Assembly: GCF_007475365.1 (NCBI RefSeq)
Contig: NZ_CP034442.1
Location: 868,001 to 932,000 of the forward strand
Source of the DNA: Streptococcus oralis subsp. dentisani
Lineage (GTDB): Bacteria; Bacillota; Bacilli; Lactobacillales; Streptococcaceae
DNA: 64,000 nt
Direction: 5' to 3'
Of the stretch, positions 44,081 to 52,279 are shown in pieces (the first letter of the stretch is position 1; every line of letters starts with the position of its first letter). The translations under genes were made by a program, and so were the position numbers. The notes under the pieces were generated by a model that worked only from the letters and a program-made list of their open reading frames with translations, had not been told where the DNA came from and searched no databases.

Positions 44081-47000
44081 TCAAGTGCTGGCTTCAGAAA
44101 TTCCCAAAATTTCACGAATTTCTGCCAGATTAAGACTCGCACGCGACTCCGTACCATCTAAAACTTGGGAAACCAAATGTTTCTTTTGTTCTTGAAGTTC
44201 TTGGATTTTCTCTTCAATGGTTCCCTTGGTAATCAAACGATAGACCTCGACCATCTGCTCCTGCCCCATGCGGTGGGCTCGTCCGATAGCCTGTGCTTCG
44301 ACAGCGGGATTCCACCAGAGGTCAACCAAAATAACCGTATCAGCTCCCGTTAGATTGAGACCAACACCACCCGCCTTCAGAGAGATGAGAAAGGTGTCTC
44401 TTTCTCCTTGATTAAAGGCCTTGGTCATCTCTTGTCTGTCTTGAGCAGGAGTTGAGCCTGTAATTTTAAAAGAAGTCAAGCCCAAGTCTGGGAGTTCTTG
44501 CTCGATTTTTTCCAACATCCCTTTGAACTGGGAGAAAATCAAGACTCGATGCCCACCAGCAGCCACTTGTAGCAATAAATCTCGGAGACTATCCAATTTA
44601 CCACTAGCTCCTTGGTAATCGTCCATAAAGAGTGCTGGAGTATCGCAGATTTGGCGCAATCGCATGAGACCAGATAAGATTTCTACCCGACTTCTCTGGA
44701 ATTCTTTATCTGTCACTTGAGCTAGGCGGTCTCGCATCTGTTGCAACTGGGCCAGATAAATGGCCTTCTGCTGGTCTTCCAGTTCGTTTTTATAGACGAC
44801 TTCAATCAAATCAGGCAGTTCTGTTAGAACTTCTTCTTTCTTACGTCTCATGACGAAGGGCTTAATAAACTGCGCCACTCGCTCAGCTGGTAATTTCATA
44901 AACTCTTTCTTGTTCGGCAAGAGCCCTGGAAGTACAATTTGAAAGATAGACCACAACTCTCCTAGATGGTTTTCTATGGGCGTACCTGACAATGCAAAGA
45001 CTGCTGGCACCACAAACTGGCGCAAACTCTGAGCAATCTTGGTTTGAGCATTTTTCATGACCTGGGCTTCATCTAAAAAGAGAAAATCAAAGGACATCTC
45101 TTGATAAAGCTCGCTGTCTTGACGAAAGGTGGCATAGCTAGTCACATAGATTTGGTGATTTTCAGAAAGAATCGCTTCTCGATTCGCTTTCAAACCATGA
45201 ACGACAGCCACATCCAACTGTGGGGCAAATTTCCTGAATTCATCTGCCCAGTTGTAGATTAAACCTGACGGCGCTAAAATCAAGACCCGACTATCTTCTG
45301 TCACCTGACTAGTCAAAAAAGCGATGGTTTGCAGTGTTTTTCCCAGTCCCATATCATCTGCTAGGATGCCACCAAAGCCATAGCGGTAAAGCATCTGAAG
45401 CCAACGGACTCCCTTTTCTTGATAGTCTCTCAAACTCGCCTGCACCTGTATATCTCCCAAAGGAAAGTCCTCTGGATGAGTCAAATCATGAGCTAAATGC
45501 TGAAATTCCTCTGTGAAGGAGATCCTGTCTCGACCTTCAAAAAGCTGAGAAAGGCTATAAGCCAGAGATTTCCGAGCTTGAAAAGAACCATCTTTTAGCT
45601 CAACCCCCAGTTCCTGTAAATTTTGACGAATCTGCTTGGTTTCCTCATCAAAAAAGTACACTTGGTCAGAAGAACTGATATAGAAATCCTGATTGCTGGT
45701 CAGGGCTTTAAGAGCTTGATCAATCTCTTCTTGGGCAATCCCTTGGAAATCAAATTGGATTTCCAACAGTCCCCCCTTAGACTCGATCTGAACCTGAGGA
45801 GCTTGGACACTGTAGAGCTGATTTATCTCATCAGACAAGAAAACCTGACCCAACTTCTCAAAAGCAGGAATCGTATGTTGAAAGAAAGCATAAACCGATT
45901 CTGGTTTCAAAGCCTGTCTCCAAGACTGAAAATCAGCCTCAAAACCAGCCCCTAAACTAACTTGAAATATCTGGCTTTCTACGGCAGCATCGCTAGCGAA
46001 AGGTAATTCTTCCATCTGTTGATGACTAGTCACCTGAATATCTCCATAATCAAACTCGATATCCAAGCGGATACGACCATCCTCCTCCTTATTAAAGTAA
46101 AAGATTGGTGAAAACTGTCTAATTTGCAAACGCTCGGGAGCAGAAACCGTGCCCAGCTGCCCAAACAAAGACAGACAGGCGGCCAAACGGTCACGATCAC
46201 TGTTGTCAAACTGGAGGCATTTTCTCCCTCTTTCCTCCCGAGGGAGCTCCTTGAGTTCCTTCAAAAGAGTTATCTGATTAGGGGTCAAGAAATAAACATT
46301 TCCTTTACGAAAGAGAACCGCTCCCCCATAAAACACGTTGACTCGCTCACTTTCAGAAATCTCCATCTCAAAATAATCAGGATACTCCTGCACAGAAAAA
46401 GAGAAAAGGTTTGCTTCTGGATCTAAATCATGAAAGAGAAGATTTTCATAACTAATAATCTGGTGTTCAAAATGAAAATCTTCCAAGTTCATCAGCAACT
46501 CCACTCCCTGCTCAAAAAAGGTCAGAGGAAAAAAGAGGTGACGACCTTGATTGGGGAAAAAGAGATCTTGACTCAGTCCCTCCTCAATCAAGCCACATAA
46601 GAAAGTAAGAACATCTTGACTAGCTGTATCAAAAGCATTCCAAGACAAGTCATTCTCGTAGTGTTTCCCAATCATATATGGCTTTCGGTGGACTAAGACC
46701 TTCAAAAAGAGTGGAATATCACGGATGACGTAATATTTTTGACTCTCAAGCAAACCGATTCGGAGAGTCCAAAGGAGGCGATTGGTTCCAGCTTCCACCT
46801 GGCCTTGAGCCGACAAAGTGTAGATTTTCTCTCTCTTCTGAGGTTGGATACGCTCCAAAAAACTTCCACCAAAACTAACCTTGGTTTCAACTTCTTCTTG
46901 CTCTTCATATCCTTTTTCTAAGGCTTGTAAAATCACCTGGCCTTCTTCATCGTTCTTCAGATAATGCTCGAGCGCTGCGAGGTGAACACAGTAACCTCTT

Positions 47001-47176
47001 TTTTGGAAAAAATCACAAGCACAAAAAACAAGATCATCCTCTAAACTGTAGCGCAAGTCTTCTCCCGCCACACGTGTATAGAGTCGGTTCCCTTTTTCCT
47101 TGATGATCTCAATCTTGCCCGTCTCATAGAGGGTGATTCCCTCCATGCGCAACTTTCCTGGAATCAATTTAGCCAT
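44081..47176 (-). CDS. SNF2-family DEAD/DEAH helicase with SWIM zinc finger
   Basis: A 1031-residue protein. An N-terminal SWIM zinc finger has Cys52, Cys54, Cys63 and His65 in FCACDFFQKRGYCVHLAAL. A long middle region (about 90-570) has the bacterial SNF2-associated domain. The helicase core has DDMGLGKTLQT with Lys613, LFLDEAQVMKN as the DExx box, ALSGTPIENHL and a C-terminal lobe with LIFSQFKG and IGRAHRMGQ. Bacterial SNF2 proteins move along double-stranded DNA and can act on RNA polymerase or DNA-bound proteins; no methyltransferase or nuclease neighbour suggests a restriction role. The size is typical. Confidence 0.93.
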   Translation of the reverse strand: MAKLIPGKLRMEGITLYETGKIEIIKEKGNRLYTRVAGEDLRYSLEDDLVFCACDFFQKRGYCVHLAALEHYLKNDEEGQVILQALEKGYEEQEEVETKVSFGGSFLERIQPQKREKIYTLSAQGQVEAGTNRLLWTLRIGLLESQKYYVIRDIPLFLKVLVHRKPYMIGKHYENDLSWNAFDTASQDVLTFLCGLIEEGLSQDLFFPNQGRHLFFPLTFFEQGVELLMNLEDFHFEHQIISYENLLFHDLDPEANLFSFSVQEYPDYFEMEISESERVNVFYGGAVLFRKGNVYFLTPNQITLLKELKELPREERGRKCLQFDNSDRDRLAACLSLFGQLGTVSAPERLQIRQFSPIFYFNKEEDGRIRLDIEFDYGDIQVTSHQQMEELPFASDAAVESQIFQVSLGAGFEADFQSWRQALKPESVYAFFQHTIPAFEKLGQVFLSDEINQLYSVQAPQVQIESKGGLLEIQFDFQGIAQEEIDQALKALTSNQDFYISSSDQVYFFDEETKQIRQNLQELGVELKDGSFQARKSLAYSLSQLFEGRDRISFTEEFQHLAHDLTHPEDFPLGDIQVQASLRDYQEKGVRWLQMLYRYGFGGILADDMGLGKTLQTIAFLTSQVTEDSRVLILAPSGLIYNWADEFRKFAPQLDVAVVHGLKANREAILSENHQIYVTSYATFRQDSELYQEMSFDFLFLDEAQVMKNAQTKIAQSLRQFVVPAVFALSGTPIENHLGELWSIFQIVLPGLLPNKKEFMKLPAERVAQFIKPFVMRRKKEEVLTELPDLIEVVYKNELEDQQKAIYLAQLQQMRDRLAQVTDKEFQRSRVEILSGLMRLRQICDTPALFMDDYQGASGKLDSLRDLLLQVAAGGHRVLIFSQFKGMLEKIEQELPDLGLTSFKITGSTPAQDRQEMTKAFNQGERDTFLISLKAGGVGLNLTGADTVILVDLWWNPAVEAQAIGRAHRMGQEQMVEVYRLITKGTIEEKIQELQEQKKHLVSQVLDGTESRASLNLAEIREILGISEAST

Positions 47177-47211
47177 AATTTCCCCTTTATCTTATCTCTT
47201 CATTATACCAC

Positions 47212-47220
47212 ATTTTCCCT
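47212..47220 (-). promoter_or_regulatory. Extended -10 promoter of the SNF2 gene
   Basis: Minus strand TGGTATAAT (TATAAT at 47212-47217), about 36 bases upstream of the ATG. It directly follows the hairpin of the upstream aminotransferase gene. Confidence 0.65.
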
Positions 47221-47229
47221 TATGAAAAT

Positions 47230-47262
47230 AGCCTTCTAGGAAGACTTTTCTCCTAGAAGGCT
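47230..47262 (-). terminator. Terminator after the MalY/PatB-like gene
   Basis: Perfect twelve-base stem agccttctagga / tcctagaaggct with a nine-base loop and a minus-strand attttcat tail, just past the stop. Confidence 0.85.
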
Positions 47263-47267
47263 CGATT

Positions 47268-48434
47268 TTAAAGTGTATCAAAAGTGGTCACGATGCGTTG
47301 GCAAACCTCTTCCAGTACTGACTTCGGCATAGCTACATTGAGGCGGGCATGAAGAGTTCCCTCCTCTCCAAAGTCCAAACCTCGGTTCAAGATAACCTTG
47401 GCTTCATTCTTCAAAAGCTCTTGCAAGCGGTCATCCGTTAGATCATAGTCTGAAAAATCAAGCCAGATTAAGTAGGTACCTTGCGGTTTCATGACCTTAA
47501 TCTTAGTTTCGTTGCTCAAGACATCCACTACATAGTTAATGTGGTCCTCGATGACTTCTTTTAGCTCTCCTAACCAGTCCTTACCATAACGGTAGGCAGC
47601 TTCTGTCGCCAAATACCCCAAGCCTGAGATTTCATGTTGGTTATTGGTCAACTGGCGTTTTTGGAAAGCAACACGAAGCTTGGAATTTTCAATAATTGCA
47701 TAGGAATTCTTGGTCCCAGCAATATTAAAGGTCTTAGTGGCACTGCTCAAGATAAGGGCAAAGTCTTTAAAAGCAGGATCAATGGTATTAAAAGACTGGT
47801 GTTTGTGACCAAAGAGTGCCAAATCTTGGTGAATCTCATCTGAAACCAACAAAACACCGTGTTTTTGGCAGAGACGGCCAATCTTTTCTAACACTTCCTT
47901 TTCCCAAACACGTCCACCAGGATTGTGGGGATTGCAAAGGATATAAAGCTTCACATCCTCTTCCACCAATTCCTTCTCCAACTGGTCAAAGTCAATCTCA
48001 AACATCCCGTCCTTTTCCACCAAAGAATTGGTAATCAATCTGCGATTGTTGAGTTTGACACTGCGGGCAAAAGGTGGATAGACCGGTGTGTTAATCAGAA
48101 CAGCCTCTCCTTCTTTTGTAAAGGCTTGAATAGCTGTTGAAATAGCTGGTACCACTCCCTCGATAAATACGAGGGCATCCTTGTCAAAGTGATACTCGTG
48201 TTGACTGGCTTCCCATTCCTGAACCGATTCAATCAAAGCATCGCTAGCATAGGTATAGCCATAGACCAACTGATCTGCGTAGGCTTGTACAGCTTGTCGA
48301 ACCTCAGGCAAAACCACAAAGTCCATATCCGCTATCCAGGCTGGTAAAATTTCTCGATCAGCTTCCGCTTCTTTCCATTTATAGGTATGGTGCCCAAAAC
48401 GATTGGGCAGGCTTGTAAAATCATATTTTCCCAT
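47268..48434 (-). CDS. PLP-dependent C-S lyase / aminotransferase (MalY/PatB type)
   Basis: A 388-residue fold-type I PLP enzyme when started at MGKYDFTSLPNRFG, whose ribosome site AAGGAT overlaps the end of the preceding gene. The cofactor lysine is Lys234 in SSATKTFNIAGTK, with VSDEIHQD as the PLP-ring aspartate segment and NPHNPGGRVW upstream. MalY/PatB enzymes cleave cystathionine or cysteine conjugates, releasing thiol or H2S; in oral streptococci related enzymes make hydrogen sulfide. It is in an operon with the metC-like gene, separated by seven bases. It could also be an aminotransferase. Confidence 0.88.
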   Translation of the reverse strand: MGKYDFTSLPNRFGHHTYKWKEAEADREILPAWIADMDFVVLPEVRQAVQAYADQLVYGYTYASDALIESVQEWEASQHEYHFDKDALVFIEGVVPAISTAIQAFTKEGEAVLINTPVYPPFARSVKLNNRRLITNSLVEKDGMFEIDFDQLEKELVEEDVKLYILCNPHNPGGRVWEKEVLEKIGRLCQKHGVLLVSDEIHQDLALFGHKHQSFNTIDPAFKDFALILSSATKTFNIAGTKNSYAIIENSKLRVAFQKRQLTNNQHEISGLGYLATEAAYRYGKDWLGELKEVIEDHINYVVDVLSNETKIKVMKPQGTYLIWLDFSDYDLTDDRLQELLKNEAKVILNRGLDFGEEGTLHARLNVAMPKSVLEEVCQRIVTTFDTL

Positions 48435-48441
48435 ATCTGTC

Positions 48442-49536
48442 TTATCCTTCCAAGGCTTGGCGCAAGTCCGCAATCAAATCTCTAGCATCCTCAATCCCAA
48501 TAGACAAGCGCAGGAGGTCATCTGTTAAGCCATAAGAATGGCGCACTTCTGCTGGAATATCCGCATGGGTCTGCGTCGTTGGATAAGTAATGAGACTTTC
48601 TACCCCACCCAAACTTTCTGCAAAAGAGAAGACCTTGAGGCTGTTCAATATGTGAGGAATACGTTTCTCATCCACTACTTTAAAGGAAATCATACCCCCA
48701 CGTCCTGTATAGAGCACTTCCTTGACAGCAGGTGAAGCCTTCAAAAAGGCAACCACTTCTTGGGCATTGGCTGTAGAACGCTCCATACGAAGAGACAAGG
48801 TCTTAAGACCACGAATCAACTGATAACTATCAAACGGTGACAAGACCGCCCCTGTCGTATTAAGATTGTAGAATAGTTGTTCATATAGTTCTAAACTATT
48901 AGTCACAACTACCCCAGCTAAGACATCATTGTGCCCTGCAAGGTACTTGGTTGCCGAATGAAGGACAATATCCGCACCATCTTCGATTGGTCGTTGGTAA
49001 ATCGGACTGTAGAAGGTATTGTCTACGACTACTTTAGCACCCTTGTCATGAGCTAGTTTGGCTAGTTTTGCAATATCAAATTCCAACATCAAAGGATTGG
49101 TTGGCGTTTCGATGTAGAGAACATCCACATCATTTTCCAGCTCAGCAATCAACTCTGCTTCCGTATTGGCATAGGTAAAATGGAAACGGCCTTCTTGCTC
49201 CACTTGGTTGAACCAACGGAAAGAGCCCCCATAAAGGTCACGAACAGCCAATACTTTACTCCCTACTGGAAAGACACTAAAGGCCAGTACAATCGCAGCC
49301 ATACCTGAGCTTGTCGCTAGGGCATAATCTGCTGACTCAATAGCCGCCAAGACCTCCTCCGCCTTACTGCGAGTTGGATTTTTAGTACGCGTGTAGTCAA
49401 ATCCCGTAGATTGACCGAACTCTGGATGCTGATAAGTGGTTGAAAAATGAAGCGGTGTCACCAAGGCACCTGTCGCTTCATCTGACTTGATACCCGCCTG
49501 GGCCAGAATTGTGTTAATGTGTCGTTCTTTGCTCAT
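48442..49536 (-). CDS. metC: Cystathionine beta-lyase / gamma-synthase (Cys/Met PLP enzyme)
   Basis: A 364-residue Cys/Met-metabolism PLP enzyme. The cofactor lysine is Lys197 in HSATKYLAGHND; DYTRTKNPTR (about 48-57) and TSSGMAAI are the substrate/phosphate-binding loops. It handles cystathionine in methionine synthesis; telling lyase from synthase needs more than motifs, and MetC fits the position next to a MalY-like lyase. An extended -10 (TGGTACAAT) lies upstream. The AliB gene precedes it, separated by a terminator. Confidence 0.9.
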   Translation of the reverse strand: MSKERHINTILAQAGIKSDEATGALVTPLHFSTTYQHPEFGQSTGFDYTRTKNPTRSKAEEVLAAIESADYALATSSGMAAIVLAFSVFPVGSKVLAVRDLYGGSFRWFNQVEQEGRFHFTYANTEAELIAELENDVDVLYIETPTNPLMLEFDIAKLAKLAHDKGAKVVVDNTFYSPIYQRPIEDGADIVLHSATKYLAGHNDVLAGVVVTNSLELYEQLFYNLNTTGAVLSPFDSYQLIRGLKTLSLRMERSTANAQEVVAFLKASPAVKEVLYTGRGGMISFKVVDEKRIPHILNSLKVFSFAESLGGVESLITYPTTQTHADIPAEVRHSYGLTDDLLRLSIGIEDARDLIADLRQALEG

Positions 49537-49560
49537 ACAATACCTCCAAATCTATAGTAA

Positions 49561-49569
49561 CTATTGTAC
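49561..49569 (-). promoter_or_regulatory. Extended -10 promoter of metC-malY
   Basis: Minus strand TGGTACAAT (-10 TACAAT at 49561-49566), about 25 bases upstream of the ATG. A clear -35 is not seen; an activator may be needed. Confidence 0.55.
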
Positions 49570-49632
49570 CACTTATTTGCATCAAGTCATTTTCTTCTTT
49601 TCAAGAGCTAGTTATAGTTTCAAACTATACAA

Positions 49633-49662
49633 AAACGATAGTTTCCTAAGAAACTATCGTTT
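49633..49662 (-). terminator. aliB terminator
   Basis: Thirteen-base perfect stem aaacgatagtttc / gaaactatcgttt with a four-base loop and a minus-strand T-run, about 20 bases past the aliB stop. Confidence 0.9.
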
Positions 49663-49681
49663 ATCCTGTTGAATAGACTGG

Positions 49682-51640
49682 TTATTTAACGTGTTTTGCC
49701 AGTTCTTCTTGGGCTTTTTTATTTGATTCTTCTTTTTCTTTTAGCCATTTTTCTTTCGCTTTTTCATACTCATCAGCCGTTACAGTCTTATCTTGTAACT
49801 TGAGGTACTTGTATGATTCGACACCCTTATTTCCAGCTTGTGAGAATGGCGATGAGAATGGAACTGTCTTTCTTAAGGTCGGTGTTCCACCCTGAGAAAC
49901 GTTTGGAATTGCAAGGGCGCTATCAACGAGCCAAGCTTGAATTTCAGCATATTTTTCATAACGTTTTGCTGGTTCTTGCTCCTTGTTCGCTTCTTCTAGC
50001 ATTTGAGTGTAAGTATCCAGACCAACTGCCTTAGCCTTGTCATTGACCTCACCTGGTTCTAGACCAATGTTTTGCAACATACCACCGTTATTGACATTTA
50101 AGATATCAAGATAACTTGATGGATCCAAGTAGTCCGCACTCCAACCGCCATTATAGATATCAAAGTCTTTTTGAGCTGCAGTTTGAGCTAGGTAGCTAGA
50201 GTTGTCAAAGTCATCTGTTGATAGCTGTTGGATATCGATAACCACATTCTCAGCTCCTAGAACAGATTCGATGGATTGTTTCAAAGAACTTGCTTCAAGT
50301 ACACCTTTTTTAGCTGATTGGTCAACAGATACATCCAAGTGGATTGGGAATTGCACACCCTTAGCTTCCAATTCTTTCTTAGCTTCTGCAAATTTAGCCT
50401 TAGCCTTGTCAGGATTGTAGTATGGATCTTGCGCATCTGCAAAATTGATTCCTTGCCATTCTTGACCATAGTTGACCATCTTTTCTGAAACAACATCGCC
50501 AAAGTCTTTTCCGTTGATACTTACAAATGTTGGAGGTACAACCAAGTTACGAATAATCTTCGTTGCTCCGTCCTCCCCTTGAGATTGTGCTCCATAGGCT
50601 GTACGGTTATAAGCATAGTTGAAGGCTTGACGGAAGTTTTTATTCAGAACTGCTTCTTGGGTTGATTTCTTTTCGATATCTGATGTTTTAGACGTGAAAT
50701 TATAAGATTTTCTGTCCAAGTTGAAGTTCAAGTAATAAGAAGTTGCGTTTTGCATACTATAGATGATATTATCCTTGTTCTTCTCTTTAATGCCTTCAAA
50801 GCTTGAGCTATTTGGATAGAGACGCGCGTAGCTGTATACTCCTTCTACAAAGTTACGTGCTAGTGCATCTTGATCACTACCATCATAATAGGCCAATTTC
50901 ACATCATCCACAAAGACATTTTTTTCATCCCAGTAGTTGGGATTTTTCTTGAATTCGATAACAGATTTTGAAACAAAAGATTTCATTAAGAAAGGTCCAT
51001 TGTACAAAATACTAGAAGGGTCTACCTTACCAAAGTCATCCCCTTTTGATTTTAAGAAATCTGCATTGACAGGGAAGAGAATGGTTGAAGTTGTTTTAGA
51101 ATTCCAATAAGATTCTGGACGTGTCAAAGTGTACTGAACCGTTTGGTCGTCAATCGCCTTAACACCGACAGTTGAAAAGTCAGTTGTTTTCCCGTTGATA
51201 TAGTCATCCAAACCTGCTACCGAGTCTTGAACCAGGTACAAGGCTTCGGATTTTTTATCAGCAGCATATTTCAAACCTGTCACAAAGTCTTGGGCCGTTA
51301 CAGGGGCGTATTCTTCACCCTCATAAGTATACCATTTTGCATCCTTACGCAATTTGTAAGTATAGGTCAAACCGTCCTGAGAAACAGTCCAATCCTCTGC
51401 CAACGATGGAACATAGTTACCGTATTGGTCATTTTCCATCAACCCATCCACCAAATTGGTCACGATGTCATTGGTTGTTGCACGGTTTTCTGCAAGATAG
51501 TTCAAACTAGATGGATCACTAGAGTAAACATAATTGTATGTTTTAGATGAACTTGCTGAGTTCCCACATGCGCTTAGTAGGATACCCGCGCTTAACACGA
51601 CACTTGCCAGTGTCAGATACTTGGCCTTAGACTTTTTCAT
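49682..51640 (-). CDS. aliB: Oligopeptide-binding lipoprotein AliB
   Basis: A 652-residue substrate-binding lipoprotein of the Ami/Opp peptide permease. The signal peptide ends in the lipobox LLSAC with lipidated Cys25. The mature protein has the family 5 binding fold: NYVYSSDPSSLNYLAENRATT, LVDGLMENDQYGNYVPSLAEDW and GGWSADYLDPSSYLDI are hallmark segments. The C-terminal tail is lysine/glutamate-rich and helical. It supplies peptides to AmiCDEF, encoded elsewhere, and in pneumococcus senses neighbour peptides. Monocistronic here. Confidence 0.95.
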   Translation of the reverse strand: MKKSKAKYLTLASVVLSAGILLSACGNSASSSKTYNYVYSSDPSSLNYLAENRATTNDIVTNLVDGLMENDQYGNYVPSLAEDWTVSQDGLTYTYKLRKDAKWYTYEGEEYAPVTAQDFVTGLKYAADKKSEALYLVQDSVAGLDDYINGKTTDFSTVGVKAIDDQTVQYTLTRPESYWNSKTTSTILFPVNADFLKSKGDDFGKVDPSSILYNGPFLMKSFVSKSVIEFKKNPNYWDEKNVFVDDVKLAYYDGSDQDALARNFVEGVYSYARLYPNSSSFEGIKEKNKDNIIYSMQNATSYYLNFNLDRKSYNFTSKTSDIEKKSTQEAVLNKNFRQAFNYAYNRTAYGAQSQGEDGATKIIRNLVVPPTFVSINGKDFGDVVSEKMVNYGQEWQGINFADAQDPYYNPDKAKAKFAEAKKELEAKGVQFPIHLDVSVDQSAKKGVLEASSLKQSIESVLGAENVVIDIQQLSTDDFDNSSYLAQTAAQKDFDIYNGGWSADYLDPSSYLDILNVNNGGMLQNIGLEPGEVNDKAKAVGLDTYTQMLEEANKEQEPAKRYEKYAEIQAWLVDSALAIPNVSQGGTPTLRKTVPFSSPFSQAGNKGVESYKYLKLQDKTVTADEYEKAKEKWLKEKEESNKKAQEELAKHVK

Positions 51641-51937
51641 TTCCAGAACCTCCTGTTTTAGATATTTGCCTTATTATACAGCTTTAGTTTTATTTAGTCA
51701 AGTAATTCCTGTCACAAAAGGTCGAAATTATATTATTTTCTCTACAAATTTTAGAATTTTATCTATTTCGTTAGGTATATGCAATACGTAGTGTAATATT
51801 TTTACCTCTTATTCCTAAGTGCTTTAAAAGCTGTCTTGTAATTTGAATATTCTTTTTGACGGTGATTAATAAACAGTAAGACATCATTAAGTTCTTTGGA
51901 AGGTTTAGAAATGGAAATCCATCAAAAATAAAATTGA
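51641..51937. other. A/T-rich intergenic stretch with no gene
   Basis: Between the aliB start and the recognisable insertion-sequence remnant I see only A/T-rich DNA with stops in all frames. A weak minus-strand peptide (LLFINHRQKEYSNYKTAFKA) is not convincing. It may contain further decayed transposase sequence and the aliB promoter. Confidence 0.5.
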
Positions 51938-52189
51938 TGGGCATCCACTCCTTTTCAGACGCTATTTCAAACTTTTCTTAAATCTAAATCCTATATCAAT
52001 AATATCCTTGAATCCCTTCATTTCAATACTAAGTTGGAAGCAATCAGCAAGAATATAAGATATCTAGTATTTGATTTTCAAAAATTTAGAGTGATAATTC
52101 TCGTTACTTTGAATATTAGAAAAGAGAGAATCAATCTGACTCTCTCTCATGCTTAGTTAGATGTCACTCTCCACAGTTGACAAAGATCC
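51938..52189 (+). mobile_element. ISL3-family insertion sequence remnant: transposase 3' end and right inverted repeat
   Basis: A 72-codon frame with no start reads FQTFLKSKSYINNILESLHF..., TKLEAISKNIRYLVFDFQKF and LNIRKERINLTLSHA, then a stop at 52154-52156. This matches the C-terminus of ISL3/IS1167-type transposases (KLEATNNLIK...FRNFENFK, LNIKKERTN). Bases 52165-52189, read as the minus strand, give ggatctttgtcaactgtgg, close to the known ISL3 terminal repeat beginning GGCTCTTTGTCAACTGT. The 5' part of the element is missing or unrecognisable. Confidence 0.85.
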
Positions 52190-52192
52190 AAA

Positions 52193-52223
52193 AACCCCAG
52201 ATAGCCTTAGGCCATCTGGGGTT
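52193..52223 (-). terminator. Terminator of the serine-rich-repeat gene
   Basis: Ten-base perfect stem aaccccagat / atctggggtt with an eleven-base loop and T-rich sequence on both sides, so it could act in both directions. It sits four bases from the insertion-sequence end. A second weaker hairpin (taaaatga / tcatttta) lies at 52238-52264. Confidence 0.88.
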
Positions 52224-52279
52224 CTTGTTTTCATCGCTAAAATGATATCAACAATTTCATTTTAGTCGATTTTTGGGAC

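Noticed and set aside
51801..51900. Minus-strand peptide LLFINHRQKEYSNYKTAFKA as an IS30-type transposase fragment
   Set aside because: The match is too short and lacks the catalytic motifs; the plus-strand ISL3 remnant next to it explains the region better.
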